Source: Deinococcus hopiensis KR-140
GTDB lineage: Bacteria; Deinococcota; Deinococci; Deinococcales; Deinococcaceae
Direction of reading: 5' to 3'
DNA: 64,000 nt
Assembly (NCBI GenBank): GCA_943327755.2
Contig: CALPYF020000022.1
Span: 1-64,000 of the forward strand
The position numbers and the translations under genes are program-made. Within the stretch, counting starts at the first letter, position 1. Every line of letters begins with the position of its first letter. The notes beneath the pieces were generated by a model that saw only the letters and a list, made by a program, of their open reading frames with translations, made no database searches and was not told the origin of the DNA. Positions 29,502 through 37,940 of the stretch are shown here, in pieces.

Positions 29502-30260
29502 ATGGCTCCCCGGCCCCTGACCCGCCCCGAACTGCGCCGCTACTCGCGCGCGCTGCTGGTCCCTGAGTGGCTGGACGCCGGCGCGCAGGAACGCGTGAAG
29601 GCCGCGCACGTTCTCGTGGTCGGCGCGGGTGGGCTGGGCAGTCCCGTGATCGCCAGCCTCGCCGGGGCGGGCGTGGGCACCCTGACCGTCGCGGACGACG
29701 ACCGCGTGGACCTCAGCAACCTGCACCGCCAGACGCTGTACGCCACGCCCGACGTGGGCCGCCCCAAGGCCGAGGTGGCCGCCGCGCGCGCCCAGAGCAT
29801 CAACCCGCACGTGCAGGTGCGCCTCGCGCCGCGCGTCACGCCGGACACCCTCTCGGGACTGCTGGGTGGCGTGACGCTCGTCGTGGACGCCACCGACAAC
29901 TTCGAGACGCGCTACCTGATCGCCGACACCTGCGCCGCGCAGGGCCGCGAGTGGATCTGGGGCGCGGCCAGCGGCACCACGGGCATGGTCAGCGTGTTCG
30001 GCCCTCACGCCGGCCTGCGCGACGTGTTCCCCGACCCGGGCGACGACCTGGGCTGCGACGAGGCCGGGGTACTGGGCCCCGTCCCGGCCCTGACCGGGCA
30101 GCTCATGGCGCTGGAGGCCCTGAAGGTCCTGGGGGGCGTGGGTCAGCCGCTGCGCGGCCGCCTGTGGACCTTCGACGCCCTGACCAGCCGCGCCCGCACC
30201 CTCACCCTGCGCGCCCCCACCCTCACCCTGCGCGCCCCCACCCCTGCAGACACGCTGTAA
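29502..30260 (+). CDS. HesA/MoeB/ThiF family adenylyltransferase (E1-like)
   Basis: 252 residues. The Rossmann ATP site is VLVVGAGGLGSPV (about 37-49), followed by DDDRVDLSNLHRQ and VVDATDNFETRYL; the end GVLGPVPALTGQLMALEALK is typical of MoeB/ThiF. Such enzymes adenylate the C-terminal glycine of a ubiquitin-like sulfur carrier (MoaD or ThiS). The CxxC zinc pairs of MoeB are missing: only one Cys precedes GVLG, and there is no rhodanese domain. The tail contains a perfect 21-bp tandem duplication (30197-30238) that repeats TLTLRAP. It stands alone, so MoeB and ThiF cannot be told apart. Confidence 0.85.
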   Translation: MAPRPLTRPELRRYSRALLVPEWLDAGAQERVKAAHVLVVGAGGLGSPVIASLAGAGVGTLTVADDDRVDLSNLHRQTLYATPDVGRPKAEVAAARAQSINPHVQVRLAPRVTPDTLSGLLGGVTLVVDATDNFETRYLIADTCAAQGREWIWGAASGTTGMVSVFGPHAGLRDVFPDPGDDLGCDEAGVLGPVPALTGQLMALEALKVLGGVGQPLRGRLWTFDALTSRARTLTLRAPTLTLRAPTPADTL

Positions 30261-30373
30261 AGACCATCCAGGCCGGCGTTCTTCCAGCCGCACCGACCCC
30301 GCCGACCCGCCCGGCCCGGCATTCCGCCGCCCGGGGTGGGCTGCACCCCCACTGGGCGCACCTCCAGCCCCTC

Positions 30374-30401
30374 TTGACGCCCGCCGCAGCTGTGTTACTG
30401 T
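30374..30401 (+). promoter_or_regulatory. Promoter of the HU gene
   Basis: TTGACG (30374-30379), a 16-nt spacer and TACTGT (30396-30401). The leader is about 60 nt and ends in a GGAGG ribosome site. Confidence 0.6.
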
Positions 30402-30470
30402 GCGCCTGAGCCCACAATTCAATTGCGTTCGCCCTGTGCCGCTCGCAGTCCACTCCCGGAGGTTGCACGT

Positions 30471-30827
30471 ATGGCCAAGAGCACCAAACCCGCCGCGAAG
30501 AAACCCGCCCCCAAGAAAGGCGCGGCGAAACCCGCCCCGAAAGCCGAGGCCGGGAAGATCGCCAAGACGCAGATCATCGACATGGTCGCCGACAAGACCA
30601 CCCTGAACAAGAAACAGGCCGGGGACGCCGTCGCGACCGTCATCGACTGCATCGTCGACGCCCTGCGTGGCGGCAGCAGCGTCGGCCTGCCCGGCCTGGG
30701 CACCCTGAGCGTCACCCAGACCGCCGCCCGCACCGGCGTCAAACCCGGCACCAGCGAGCGCATCACCATCCCCGCCGGGAAGAAGGTGCGCTTCAAGGTC
30801 GCCACGACCCTCAAAGGCACCCTCTAA
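30471..30827 (+). CDS. HU-type histone-like DNA-binding protein with a basic N-terminal tail
   Basis: 118 residues. Residues 1-30 form a Lys/Pro/Ala tail ([19 protein letters not shown]) before a normal HU/IHF body ([19 protein letters not shown], then [13 protein letters not shown] and the arm region [18 protein letters not shown]). Such tails are a Deinococcus HU feature and add DNA contacts in nucleoid packing. One Cys occurs in the body (VIDCIVDAL). GGAGG 8 nt before the ATG sets the start, and a terminator follows at 30840. Confidence 0.93.
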   Translation: MAKSTKPAAKKPAPKKGAAKPAPKAEAGKIAKTQIIDMVADKTTLNKKQAGDAVATVIDCIVDALRGGSSVGLPGLGTLSVTQTAARTGVKPGTSERITIPAGKKVRFKVATTLKGTL

Positions 30828-30839
30828 GCCAGCGCGTCA

Positions 30840-30873
30840 CGCGGCCCCTCTGCCCAGCGGGCGGGGGGCCGCG
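30840..30873 (+). terminator. Hairpin terminator of the HU gene
   Basis: A 9-bp stem (30840-30848 with 30865-30873) lies 12 nt after the stop; it is followed by CCGCGTTTGG, a weak T tail. Confidence 0.6.
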
Positions 30874-30931
30874 CCGCGTTTGGTCAAGGCTTTCCGGTGG
30901 CGGTTGTCACGCGCCGCGCAGGCCCGGCCGG

Positions 30932-30937
30932 TAGGGT
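30932..30937 (+). promoter_or_regulatory. Leaderless -10 element (TAGGGT) of the DoxX-like gene
   Basis: TAGGGT ends 6 nt before the ATG at 30944. GGAGG overlaps this spacing, so a short leader cannot be excluded. Confidence 0.35.
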
Positions 30938-30943
30938 GGAGGC

Positions 30944-31396
30944 ATGACGTCCCGCCCTGCTGCCCATTCCACGTCCCTTCCCCGCTCGGCCGCGCGCGCG
31001 CTGCTGGGGGCGTTCATGACCCTGGCGGGCGTGGGGCACCTGACGTTCCAGCGGCAGGAGTTCCAGGCGCAGGTGCCCACATGGCTGCCGGTGAACAAGG
31101 ACGCCGTGGTGCTGGGCTCGGGCGTGCTGGAGATCGCGTTCGGGCTGGCGATGCTCTCGGGTCGGCGGCGGCGGACGGTGGGGCTGGCGCTGGCGGCGTT
31201 CTTCGTGGCGATCTTCCCGGGGAACGTGTCGCAGTACGTGTCGCGCCAGAGTGCCTTCGGGCTGGACACGGATCAGAAGCGGCTGACGCGGTTGTTCTTC
31301 CAGCCGGTGCTGGTGGCCTGGGCGCTGTGGAGCACGGGTGCGCTCCAGCACAGAGGCGCCCTGGGCGGCGCGCGGCGCGGACAGCGCGAGGATTAA
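30944..31396 (+). CDS. DoxX-like small membrane protein
   Basis: 150 residues with four membrane helices (about 20-35, 53-70, 78-95, 112-130). The sequence LLGAFMTLAGVGHLTF in helix 1 and FPGNVSQYV after helix 3 match the DoxX/DUF4267-type membrane family, whose members are linked to redox or thiosulfate metabolism or have no known role. The last 20 residues are Arg/Gly-rich and cytoplasmic. No partner gene is adjacent. Confidence 0.7.
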   Translation: MTSRPAAHSTSLPRSAARALLGAFMTLAGVGHLTFQRQEFQAQVPTWLPVNKDAVVLGSGVLEIAFGLAMLSGRRRRTVGLALAAFFVAIFPGNVSQYVSRQSAFGLDTDQKRLTRLFFQPVLVAWALWSTGALQHRGALGGARRGQRED

Positions 31397-31453
31397 GGTC
31401 AGGTGTAGGTGCCGGGCAGGCCACACTTCAGAGATCTGTGAGGTCCGCCCCTC

Positions 31454-31459
31454 TACGCT
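31454..31459 (+). promoter_or_regulatory. Leaderless -10 element (TACGCT) of the GGDEF-EAL gene
   Basis: TACGCT ends 5 nt before the ATG at 31465. Confidence 0.45.
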
Positions 31460-31464
31460 GAATC

Positions 31465-33630
31465 ATGCTCAACCGCCTGACTGCCGCGCTCGCGTCTGCC
31501 ACCCAGCCCGGCGGGGCGGGGCTGGCCGAGGCGATCCTGAACGTCACGGATACGCTGGTGGTCGTCCTCGATCCGCAGGGGCGCGTGCTGCGCTTCAACC
31601 CGGCCGCCGAGCGGCTCTCCGGGTACCGCTGCGAGGAGGTCCGTGGACAGGTGCTGTGGCCGTTCGTGCTGCCGGAAGACGAGGTCGAGGGCGTCATGGG
31701 GGCCTTCGGAGCGCTGACGGCCGGGGACTACCCGAACCGGCACGAGAACCACTGGCAGACCCGCAGCGGTGAGCGGCGCTACATCCTGTGGTCCAACACG
31801 GCGCTGCTGGACGTGCGCGGGCGGGTGGCGCTGATCGTGGCGACCGGCGTGGACGTCACGCGGGAACGCGAGGAACGCCGCGCGCGGCAGGACAGCGAGG
31901 CGCAGTTCCGGGTGCTGTTCGAGCAGTCCGCCGACGGCGTGGTGCTGATCGACCCGCACGACCCGGACGTGGCGTGGCGGATCGTGGACTGCAACGAGGC
32001 GTTCTGCCGCATGAACGGGTACGCCCGCGCGGAGCTGCTCGGGCAGTCCATCGACCTGCTGCACCCGTACCCGATGATGGCCGCCGAGGGCGAGGAACTG
32101 CTGGCCTGGATCCGTGAGGAGGAGCAGGTGCGCGGCGAGGGCACGCACCTGCACCGGGACGGCACGGTCTTCCCGATCGAGAGTGCCAGCACGCTCGTCA
32201 TGGTGGGCGGGCGGGAACTGATCCTGGGGCAGGACCGGGATATCCGGGAGCGCCGTCGGGCCGAGGAGCAGCTGCGGCAACTGTCGGCGCAGCTGGCGCA
32301 CGACTCGCAGCATGACGCGCTGACCGGCCTGCCCAACCGCACGCTGCTCCTCGACCGGTTGCAGGTGGAACTGCGCCGCGCCGCGCGGGACGGGCGGGCC
32401 CTGGCGGTCATCCACCTGAACCTCGACGGGTTCCGCCGCGTGAACGACACGCTGGGGCACGCGGGGGGCGACGCGGTGCTGCGCGAGGTGGCCCGTCGCC
32501 TGCAGGAGGACGTGCGCCCGTCGGACACGGTGGCGCGGCTGAACGGGGACGAGTTCGTGGTACTCATACCGGACGTGGGGGCCCGGGCGCAGGCGGCGGG
32601 CGTGGCGCGTCGGCTTCAGGAGGTGCTGCTGCCCCCGGTGCTGGTGGACGGGCAGCCGGTGAACGTGCGCGCCAGTCTGGGTGTGGCGCTCAGCCCGCCG
32701 GACAGCAGCCTCCCGGCGAACCTGCTGCGGCAGGCCGACCTGGCCATGACGCAGGCCCGGCGGGAGGGCCGCAGCGGCGTGCAGTTCTTCCAGGCGTCCC
32801 TGGACGCGGCAGTCCACGGGCAGCTGCACCTGGAAACGCGCCTGCGCGCCGCGCTGGAGGCGGGGGGGCTGCACCTGCACTACCAGCCGCAGGTGGACGC
32901 CTGGACGGGGGAGCTGCTGGGCTTCGAGGCGCTGGTGCGCTGGACGGACGCGCGACTCGGCCTGGTGTCCCCGGCACGGTTCATTCCGCTGGCGGAGGAG
33001 GCGGGCCTGATCGGGCAGCTGGGCGCGTGGGTGCTGGACGAGGCGTGCCGTCAGGCCGCCGAGTGGGGACTGCGCGTGCCCATCGCGGTGAATGTCTCGG
33101 CGGCGGAGGTCGCGCAGGAGCACTTCACGCAGCAGGTGCACGACACGCTGCGCCGGCACGGGCTGGACGGCGGGCAGCTGAAACTGGAGGTCACGGAGCG
33201 GCTGACCGTGCAGGACCTCCAGCGGGCCGCGCGGCAGCTGGCGCAGGTGCAGGCGCTGGGCGTGCAGCTGTCGCTGGACGATTTCGGGACCGGGCAATCC
33301 TCGGTCAGCACGCTGCTGCACCTGCCGCTGAACGAACTGAAGCTGGACCGGTCCCTGATTGCGGGGGTGGCCGAGTCGCCCATCGAGCAGCGGGTGGTGA
33401 GTGCCCTGATCAGTCTGGGCCGCAGCCTGAACCTGACGGTGATCGTCGAGGGCGTGGAGACCCCGGAGCAGCTGCGGGCCCTGCGGGACCTGGGCTGCGG
33501 CGCGGTGCAGGGCTACCTGACGGGCCGTCCGGGGCCGGCGAGCATGTGGACGCCGCATCTGGGCGGGCCGCTGCCCCTGAACCTGCCCGATCGCGGCGCG
33601 GCGGACGGGGGCGAGCCCCTGCTGAACTGA
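31465..33630 (+). CDS. PAS-PAS-GGDEF-EAL cyclic-di-GMP signalling protein
   Basis: 721 residues, soluble: PAS 1 (about 20-135), PAS 2 (about 145-265), GGDEF (about 283-440) and EAL (about 455-705). The EAL domain looks active as a c-di-GMP phosphodiesterase: FEALVRW (488-490), EVTERL, DDFGTGQSS, LKLDRSLI, IVEGVET and QGYLTG are all there. The GGDEF domain is degenerate: the signature reads NGDEF (360-364) and the metal-binding first Asp of the D-x-D pair is Asn (LNLDGF). The inhibitory I-site RPSD (351-354) is kept. The likely role is therefore a PAS-controlled phosphodiesterase, with the GGDEF part sensing GTP or c-di-GMP. Confidence 0.93.
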   Translation: MLNRLTAALASATQPGGAGLAEAILNVTDTLVVVLDPQGRVLRFNPAAERLSGYRCEEVRGQVLWPFVLPEDEVEGVMGAFGALTAGDYPNRHENHWQTRSGERRYILWSNTALLDVRGRVALIVATGVDVTREREERRARQDSEAQFRVLFEQSADGVVLIDPHDPDVAWRIVDCNEAFCRMNGYARAELLGQSIDLLHPYPMMAAEGEELLAWIREEEQVRGEGTHLHRDGTVFPIESASTLVMVGGRELILGQDRDIRERRRAEEQLRQLSAQLAHDSQHDALTGLPNRTLLLDRLQVELRRAARDGRALAVIHLNLDGFRRVNDTLGHAGGDAVLREVARRLQEDVRPSDTVARLNGDEFVVLIPDVGARAQAAGVARRLQEVLLPPVLVDGQPVNVRASLGVALSPPDSSLPANLLRQADLAMTQARREGRSGVQFFQASLDAAVHGQLHLETRLRAALEAGGLHLHYQPQVDAWTGELLGFEALVRWTDARLGLVSPARFIPLAEEAGLIGQLGAWVLDEACRQAAEWGLRVPIAVNVSAAEVAQEHFTQQVHDTLRRHGLDGGQLKLEVTERLTVQDLQRAARQLAQVQALGVQLSLDDFGTGQSSVSTLLHLPLNELKLDRSLIAGVAESPIEQRVVSALISLGRSLNLTVIVEGVETPEQLRALRDLGCGAVQGYLTGRPGPASMWTPHLGGPLPLNLPDRGAADGGEPLLN

Positions 33631-33653
33631 ACCGCTCCGGTGGGCGGGGGGGA

Positions 33654-34217
33654 TCAGGGGTCGGGCCAGCCGGGCGTGCGCCACGCCTCGAGCTGTCCAC
33701 CGGGGCGCAGGCGGTGGGCGTACAGGGCCGCGCCGCTGGCCTGCATCTCGTCCAGGGACAGGCGATCGAGGTCACACGCGAGGTTCAGCTGCGCGTAGAC
33801 CACGCCGCACCGCGCGACGAGCAGCGTCCCGGCGGGCCAGCGGCTCACGGCGGCGCGGAACGCGGCCGGGTCGTGGCGGGCCGCGCCGCGCAGGTGCAGC
33901 AGGTGCGCGGCGCGGCGCACGCTGACGCCGATCAGGGCCGCGTCGGCCTGCCAGGGGTGCGCGTGGGCACTCCGCCCGGCGGCGCGGAAGGTCAGGTGCG
34001 CGCCCAGCAGGCGGGCCGCGTCGCGCAGCGTGGCGTGCAGGGCGTCGTCGGGCGTGCGGGCGTGCAGGTGCGCCAGCCGGGCGTCCAGGCGCGCCAGTGC
34101 GGTGACGGGCAGGGCCTGGGCGTGCTGCGGCGGGTGGAACGCGACCGTCAGGGTGGGCGGGACCTGGAGGGCTGGCGGCTGGGGATCGCGCGGGTCGCGG
34201 TGCGGGTCGTCCATCAT
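33654..34217 (-). CDS. Hypothetical protein
   Basis: 187 residues from MMDDPHRDP. It is rich in Ala, His and Pro, with no signal peptide, membrane helix or known motif. The middle (DALHATLRDAARLLGAHLTF, then DAALIGVSVRRAAHLLHLRG) is predicted alpha/beta and the tail RLRPGGQLEAWRTPGWPDP is basic. It is convergent with the GGDEF-EAL gene (23 nt between stops). Coding potential is supported by an open frame with strong G/C third positions, not by homology. Confidence 0.5.
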   Translation of the reverse strand: MMDDPHRDPRDPQPPALQVPPTLTVAFHPPQHAQALPVTALARLDARLAHLHARTPDDALHATLRDAARLLGAHLTFRAAGRSAHAHPWQADAALIGVSVRRAAHLLHLRGAARHDPAAFRAAVSRWPAGTLLVARCGVVYAQLNLACDLDRLSLDEMQASGAALYAHRLRPGGQLEAWRTPGWPDP

Positions 34218-34341
34218 GGGGTCTCCCGGTGGGCTGGATTGGGGGGACCCTCAGCGTGGCACGTGGGGCGTGCGGGTGCACGCGAACATGACCGGGCCGG
34301 GATGAAGGGAAGGGGACGCGCGGGCCGGGCGGGGGCCTTGC

Positions 34342-34347
34342 TACGCT
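34342..34347 (+). promoter_or_regulatory. Leaderless -10 element (TACGCT) of the gene at 34355
   Basis: TACGCT ends 7 nt before the ATG at 34355. Confidence 0.45.
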
Positions 34348-34354
34348 TTCGGGT

Positions 34355-34768
34355 ATGACTGCTTCCTCTGACGCGGACGTCCGCGCGAAACTCACGGCGC
34401 TGGTCCCAGCCCTGCGGCACTTCCACTCGGCCCTGCTGGACGTCGCCAAGGGCGAGTACGAGTTCATGAACGGCCCCGTGAAGGGCCCCTTCGAGCTGTA
34501 CTCGCTGGTGATGAACCACCCGCAGTTCCAGTGGCTGCGGCCCCTGTCGGGCCTGATGGCCACCCTGGACGAGGTGCTGGACGCCAAGGACACCACCCTG
34601 ACCGAACGGAACCTGACGGACGTGCGTCAGGCGCTGGGCCTGCTGTTCGCCGAGACCGACACCCGCTTCGCGGAGTTCCGCGGCGGCTACACCCGCGCCA
34701 GGGGCGACGCCCGCGTGCGCGAGACCGAGGCGAAGTGGCGCGAACTGCTGGGAGGCATCCAGGCGTAA
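34355..34768 (+). CDS. Conserved hypothetical helical protein upstream of pth
   Basis: 137 residues, all-helical by composition. Features: [22 protein letters not shown], then [29 protein letters not shown] and a C-terminal [13 protein letters not shown] helix. The 'FHxxLLxxxKxEYE' start recalls proteins of unknown function often encoded alone in soil bacteria. It lies 8 nt before pth and is probably the first gene of that unit. No enzymatic motif is visible. Confidence 0.65.
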   Translation: MTASSDADVRAKLTALVPALRHFHSALLDVAKGEYEFMNGPVKGPFELYSLVMNHPQFQWLRPLSGLMATLDEVLDAKDTTLTERNLTDVRQALGLLFAETDTRFAEFRGGYTRARGDARVRETEAKWRELLGGIQA

Positions 34769-34776
34769 GCCGGATT

Positions 34777-35499
34777 ATGAGCGTGAAGATCATCGTGGGC
34801 CTGGGCAATCCGGGCGCGCAATACGCGCAGACGCGGCACAACGTGGGCTGGCTGGTGCTGGACGAACTGGCCCGCCGCGCCGGGGCGTCCTGGCGTAAGG
34901 AAGGCAAGGACGCCGAGGTCGCCGAGGTCCGTCTGGGCTCCGGGGTGGGCGCGAAGGTGCTGCTGGTGCGGCCCCTGACGTTCATGAACGCGTCCGGGAA
35001 GGCGGTGGCACCGCTGATGTCGTTCTACAAGCTGGGCGGCGAGTCGCTGCTGGTGTTGCAGGACGACCTGGACAGTCCGTTCGGGCTGCTGCGCGTGCGG
35101 ATGGGCGGGCGGCACGGCGGGCAGAACGGCGTGCGGGACATCATCCGGCTGCTGGGGCACGAGGCCTTCGCGCGCGTGAAGGTCGGGATCTCGCGCCCGC
35201 CGGCGGGCTGGGCGGTGCCGGACTGGGTCCTGAGCCGCTGGCGCGAGGAGGAGAAGGCCGATCTGGCGGAACTCGTACGGCTGGGCGCGAACGCCGCCGA
35301 GGTCTGGGCCACGTCCGGGCTGGCGGAGGCGCAGGGGCAGTTCAACGGCACGGACCTCCGCCCCAAGCCGCCAGCCCCGCCGAAACCTCCGAAACCTGCA
35401 CCGGACGGGGATGCTGTCCCGGCTGGGCGAACCCCGCAGGACACGGCGGGGACGGCGGCGCATACTGGCGGGCGTGTCGAAAAAACAGAAGAAGGCTGA
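34777..35499 (+). CDS. pth: Peptidyl-tRNA hydrolase
   Basis: 240 residues. It frees tRNA from peptidyl-tRNA that has dropped off ribosomes. The core (1-185) has the active-site residues: Asn in LGNPGAQY, the catalytic His in QTRHNVGW, Asn in TFMNASG, the DDLD Asp, and [13 protein letters not shown]. The C-terminal 50 residues are a Pro/Lys-rich extension (PAPPKPPKP) not found in the E. coli enzyme (194 aa) and probably disordered. Its 3' end overlaps the next gene by 26 nt. Confidence 0.95.
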   Translation: MSVKIIVGLGNPGAQYAQTRHNVGWLVLDELARRAGASWRKEGKDAEVAEVRLGSGVGAKVLLVRPLTFMNASGKAVAPLMSFYKLGGESLLVLQDDLDSPFGLLRVRMGGRHGGQNGVRDIIRLLGHEAFARVKVGISRPPAGWAVPDWVLSRWREEEKADLAELVRLGANAAEVWATSGLAEAQGQFNGTDLRPKPPAPPKPPKPAPDGDAVPAGRTPQDTAGTAAHTGGRVEKTEEG

Positions 35500-36568
35500 C
35501 GCGGCCCCGGCCGCCTCGACGGCAGCGGACCTGCGGCTGGATCTCCTGATGCGCCTGTCGGACCTGCCGGGCGTGCCCGGTCAGGAGGACGCCGTGCGGA
35601 CCCTCGTGCTGGCCGAACTGGACGGCCTGGTGGACGAGGTCCGCGTGGACGCCCTGGGGAACGTCATCGCCCGCCGCGCGCCCCGCGTGAAGAAGGGCGA
35701 GGTGGCCGAGCGCGTGATGATCAGCGCGCACATGGACGAGATCGGCTTCCTGGTGCGCTTTATCGACGACCGGGGCTTCGTGCGGGTGCAGGCGCTGGGC
35801 GGTTTCGATACCCGCAACCTCTTCGCACGGGACGTCACGGTGCATGCGCGTGGCGGGGCGCTGCCGGGCATCATGACGCCCGGCGGGAAACCCGTGCACA
35901 TCGCCAGCCCCGAGGAACGCAAGAAGATTCCCGAGGTCAAGGAGTTCTTCATCGACCTGGGCCTGAGTGCCGACGAGGTCCGCGCGCAGGTGCGCGTCGG
36001 GGACATGGTCACGCTGGACCAGACGGCCCGGCAGGTCGGGCGGCTGGTGTGCGGCAAGGCCATGGACGACCGCGCCAGCGTGTTCCTGCTGCTGGAGACC
36101 CTGCGCGCCCTGCGCGGCCAGGACCTACGGCACGAGCTGATCGCCGTGTTCAGCACCCAGGAGGAGGTCGGCCTGCGCGGCGCGATCACCGCCGCGTACG
36201 GCGTGCAGCCCACGGTGGGCATCGGCCTGGACGTGACCCTGGCGGTGGACACCCCGGGCGTCGCGCCGGACGAGGCCGTCACGCACGTGGGGCAGGGCAT
36301 CGGCATCAAGGTGTTCGACTCCAGCATGATCTCGCACCGGGGGCTGGTGGACAGCTTCTGGGACCTCGCGCAGGAGCGCGGCATTCCCGCGCAGCTGGAG
36401 GTCCTGGCGCTCGGCGGCACGGACGGCGCGGCCATCCAGCGCAGCCGGGAGGGCGTGCCCACCCTGACCCTCAGCCTGCCCACCCGCTACATCCATACGG
36501 TCGTGGAGGCCGTGCACGTGGACGACCTGCGCGCCGGGGTGGACCTGCTCGTCGCCTACCTGCGCTGA
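35474..36568 (+). CDS. M42 family metallopeptidase (glutamyl/deblocking aminopeptidase type)
   Basis: 364 residues from a GTG inside the end of pth. Dizinc aminopeptidase motifs in order: SAHMDEIGF (His and Asp), GKAMDDRAS (bridging Asp), [11 protein letters not shown] (catalytic Glu pair), an Asp in IGLDVTLAV, and the C-terminal TRYIHT His. Family members form large tetrahedral dodecamers that trim short peptides. The Lys-rich N-terminus [10 protein letters not shown] is an extension. A CATACT hexamer lies 7 nt before the GTG, within pth. Confidence 0.92.
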   Translation: MSKKQKKADAAPAASTAADLRLDLLMRLSDLPGVPGQEDAVRTLVLAELDGLVDEVRVDALGNVIARRAPRVKKGEVAERVMISAHMDEIGFLVRFIDDRGFVRVQALGGFDTRNLFARDVTVHARGGALPGIMTPGGKPVHIASPEERKKIPEVKEFFIDLGLSADEVRAQVRVGDMVTLDQTARQVGRLVCGKAMDDRASVFLLLETLRALRGQDLRHELIAVFSTQEEVGLRGAITAAYGVQPTVGIGLDVTLAVDTPGVAPDEAVTHVGQGIGIKVFDSSMISHRGLVDSFWDLAQERGIPAQLEVLALGGTDGAAIQRSREGVPTLTLSLPTRYIHTVVEAVHVDDLRAGVDLLVAYLR

Positions 36569-36576
36569 GCGGACGC

Positions 36577-36624
36577 GCCGGGGGAGGGGGAGGCGCGCCG
36601 CCTGACGGGTCCCCCTTCCCCGGC
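36577..36624 (+). terminator. Long hairpin terminator after the M42 peptidase gene
   Basis: 36577-36591 pairs with 36610-36624 (one small interruption), starting 9 nt after the stop. Confidence 0.6.
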
Positions 36625-36707
36625 TGACGTCAGGACCTGGGCCTCTCAAGATTCGCGCAAGGGTCCCGGGAGCAACGGTGGGCCCGCGCGGGTCGTAATG
36701 GGGGGAT

Positions 36708-37265
36708 ATGGAACTCCTGTCCGGTCTGCTGTCCTCGCTGGGCCTGTCGGGTGCGGCGGGCCTGAACGCGTTCATTCCGCTGCTGCTGGTGGGCCTGCTC
36801 TCCCGCGCGGACGTGGTGCACCTGAACGCCCCGTTTGACCTGCTGGGCAACCCGTGGGTGCTGTTGGGCGTGGCGGTGGTCGGCCTGCTGGATTTTGTGG
36901 GCGACAAGATTCCCGGGGTGGATCACGTGCTGCACGTGGCGGGCGGCGTGGTGAACGCGGCGGCGGGCGCGGTGCTGTTCGCGGCGCAGTCGGGTGTGGC
37001 GGACGTGCCCCCGGCGCTGAGCATGGCGCTGGGCCTGATCGTGGCGGGGGGCGTGCAGGCGACCCGCACGGCGGTGAGGCCGGTCGCGACCGCCACGACG
37101 GCCGGGCTGGGGAACCCGGTGGTGAGCACCGTTGAGGACGGCACGAGTCTGATGCTCAGTGCGCTGGCGGTGTTCGCGCCGCTGGTGGCGGCGCTGCTGC
37201 TGGCCGTGATCGTGGTGGGCGTCTACCGCTTCTGGTCGGCGCGGCGGGTGCGGCGCCTGACGTAG
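36708..37265 (+). CDS. DUF4126 family membrane protein
   Basis: 185 residues, four to five membrane helices. The signature of DUF4126 is present: GLNAFIPLLLVGLL near the N-terminus, then LDFVGDKIPGVDH and ALGLIVAGGVQATRT. Function is unknown in all species known to me. GGGGGG lies just before the ATG and a hairpin follows at 37300. Confidence 0.8.
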   Translation: MELLSGLLSSLGLSGAAGLNAFIPLLLVGLLSRADVVHLNAPFDLLGNPWVLLGVAVVGLLDFVGDKIPGVDHVLHVAGGVVNAAAGAVLFAAQSGVADVPPALSMALGLIVAGGVQATRTAVRPVATATTAGLGNPVVSTVEDGTSLMLSALAVFAPLVAALLLAVIVVGVYRFWSARRVRRLT

Positions 37266-37299
37266 CGTGACGGCACACACAGGGAGGGACACAGGGGCT

Positions 37300-37326
37300 G
37301 GGAGAGGCGAGCGGGTGGCCTCTCCC
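37300..37326 (+). terminator. Hairpin after the DUF4126 gene
   Basis: GGGAGAGGC (37300-37308) pairs with GCCTCTCCC (37318-37326). No gene is seen between here and 37545. Confidence 0.55.
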
Positions 37327-37462
37327 CGCTGCGTTGTGATGGGCGTGCAGGTTGTGCGCGGTTTCCGGTTCACCGTGCACGGCGACAGGGTCACTTGGCG
37401 CACCGGGATGAGGTATCACTGCATCTTGTTCTGAGAAGCCTAGCCAAATGCTCAAATAAATT

Positions 37463-37491
37463 TTGACATTCCGCACACATCTTCCTAAGCT
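37463..37491 (+). promoter_or_regulatory. Promoter of the first PII-AmtB pair
   Basis: Consensus TTGACA (37463-37468), a 17-nt spacer and TAAGCT (37486-37491) are followed by a leader of about 50 nt with AAAGGAGA before the ATG at 37545. AT content rises sharply here. Confidence 0.75.
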
Positions 37492-37544
37492 GGGGGCATG
37501 CAGGGATGCGGTCACTGCAAATTGCGCGGAAAAAAGGAGACGCC

Positions 37545-37916
37545 ATGAAACTGGTCACGGCTGTCATCAGGCCCGAACGGGTCCAGCAGGTCAAAGAAGC
37601 CCTCTTCCAGGCGGGCATCAGCGGGATCACCCTCGGGCGCGTCAGCGGCCACGGTGGCGAGCAGGAAGTCGTCGAGCACTACCGCGGCACCCGCGTCATG
37701 GTCGAGTTCCGCGACAAGGTCGAGGTCCGCATGGCCGTCAGCGAACCCTTCGTACAGGCCGCCATCGACGCCATCTGCCTCGGCGCGCGCACCGGCGAGG
37801 TCGGCGACGGCAAGATCTTCGTCCAGCCCCTGGAGCAGGTCGTGCGCATCCGCACCGGCGAGCGCGACAACGCCGCCCTGACCCCCGTCACCGAGACCCG
37901 CCTCACCCCCGCCTGA
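37545..37916 (+). CDS. PII nitrogen regulatory protein (GlnB/GlnK type), copy 1
   Basis: 123 residues. It is a trimeric sensor of ATP/ADP and 2-oxoglutarate that plugs AmtB when ammonium is plentiful. The B-loop TGEVGDGKIFV and the start MKLVTAVIRP are canonical. The T-loop reads EHYRGTRVMVEF: the Tyr uridylylated in E. coli (Tyr51, in YRGAEYMV) is Val here, so control by GlnD-type uridylylation is not expected. It lies 24 nt before amtB, in the normal glnK-amtB arrangement. Confidence 0.93.
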   Translation: MKLVTAVIRPERVQQVKEALFQAGISGITLGRVSGHGGEQEVVEHYRGTRVMVEFRDKVEVRMAVSEPFVQAAIDAICLGARTGEVGDGKIFVQPLEQVVRIRTGERDNAALTPVTETRLTPA

Positions 37917-37940
37917 GGCGGCCCCCACAGGAGTGCACCC

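Noticed and set aside
30197..30238. 21-bp tandem repeat as a possible CRISPR or VNTR array
   Set aside because: Only two contiguous copies without spacers, inside a coding frame; treated as a duplication in the protein tail.
31453..33684. A 743-codon minus-strand frame opposite the GGDEF-EAL gene
   Set aside because: Antisense shadow; Arg/Gln/His-rich composition and no motif, against clear PAS, GGDEF and EAL domains on the plus strand.
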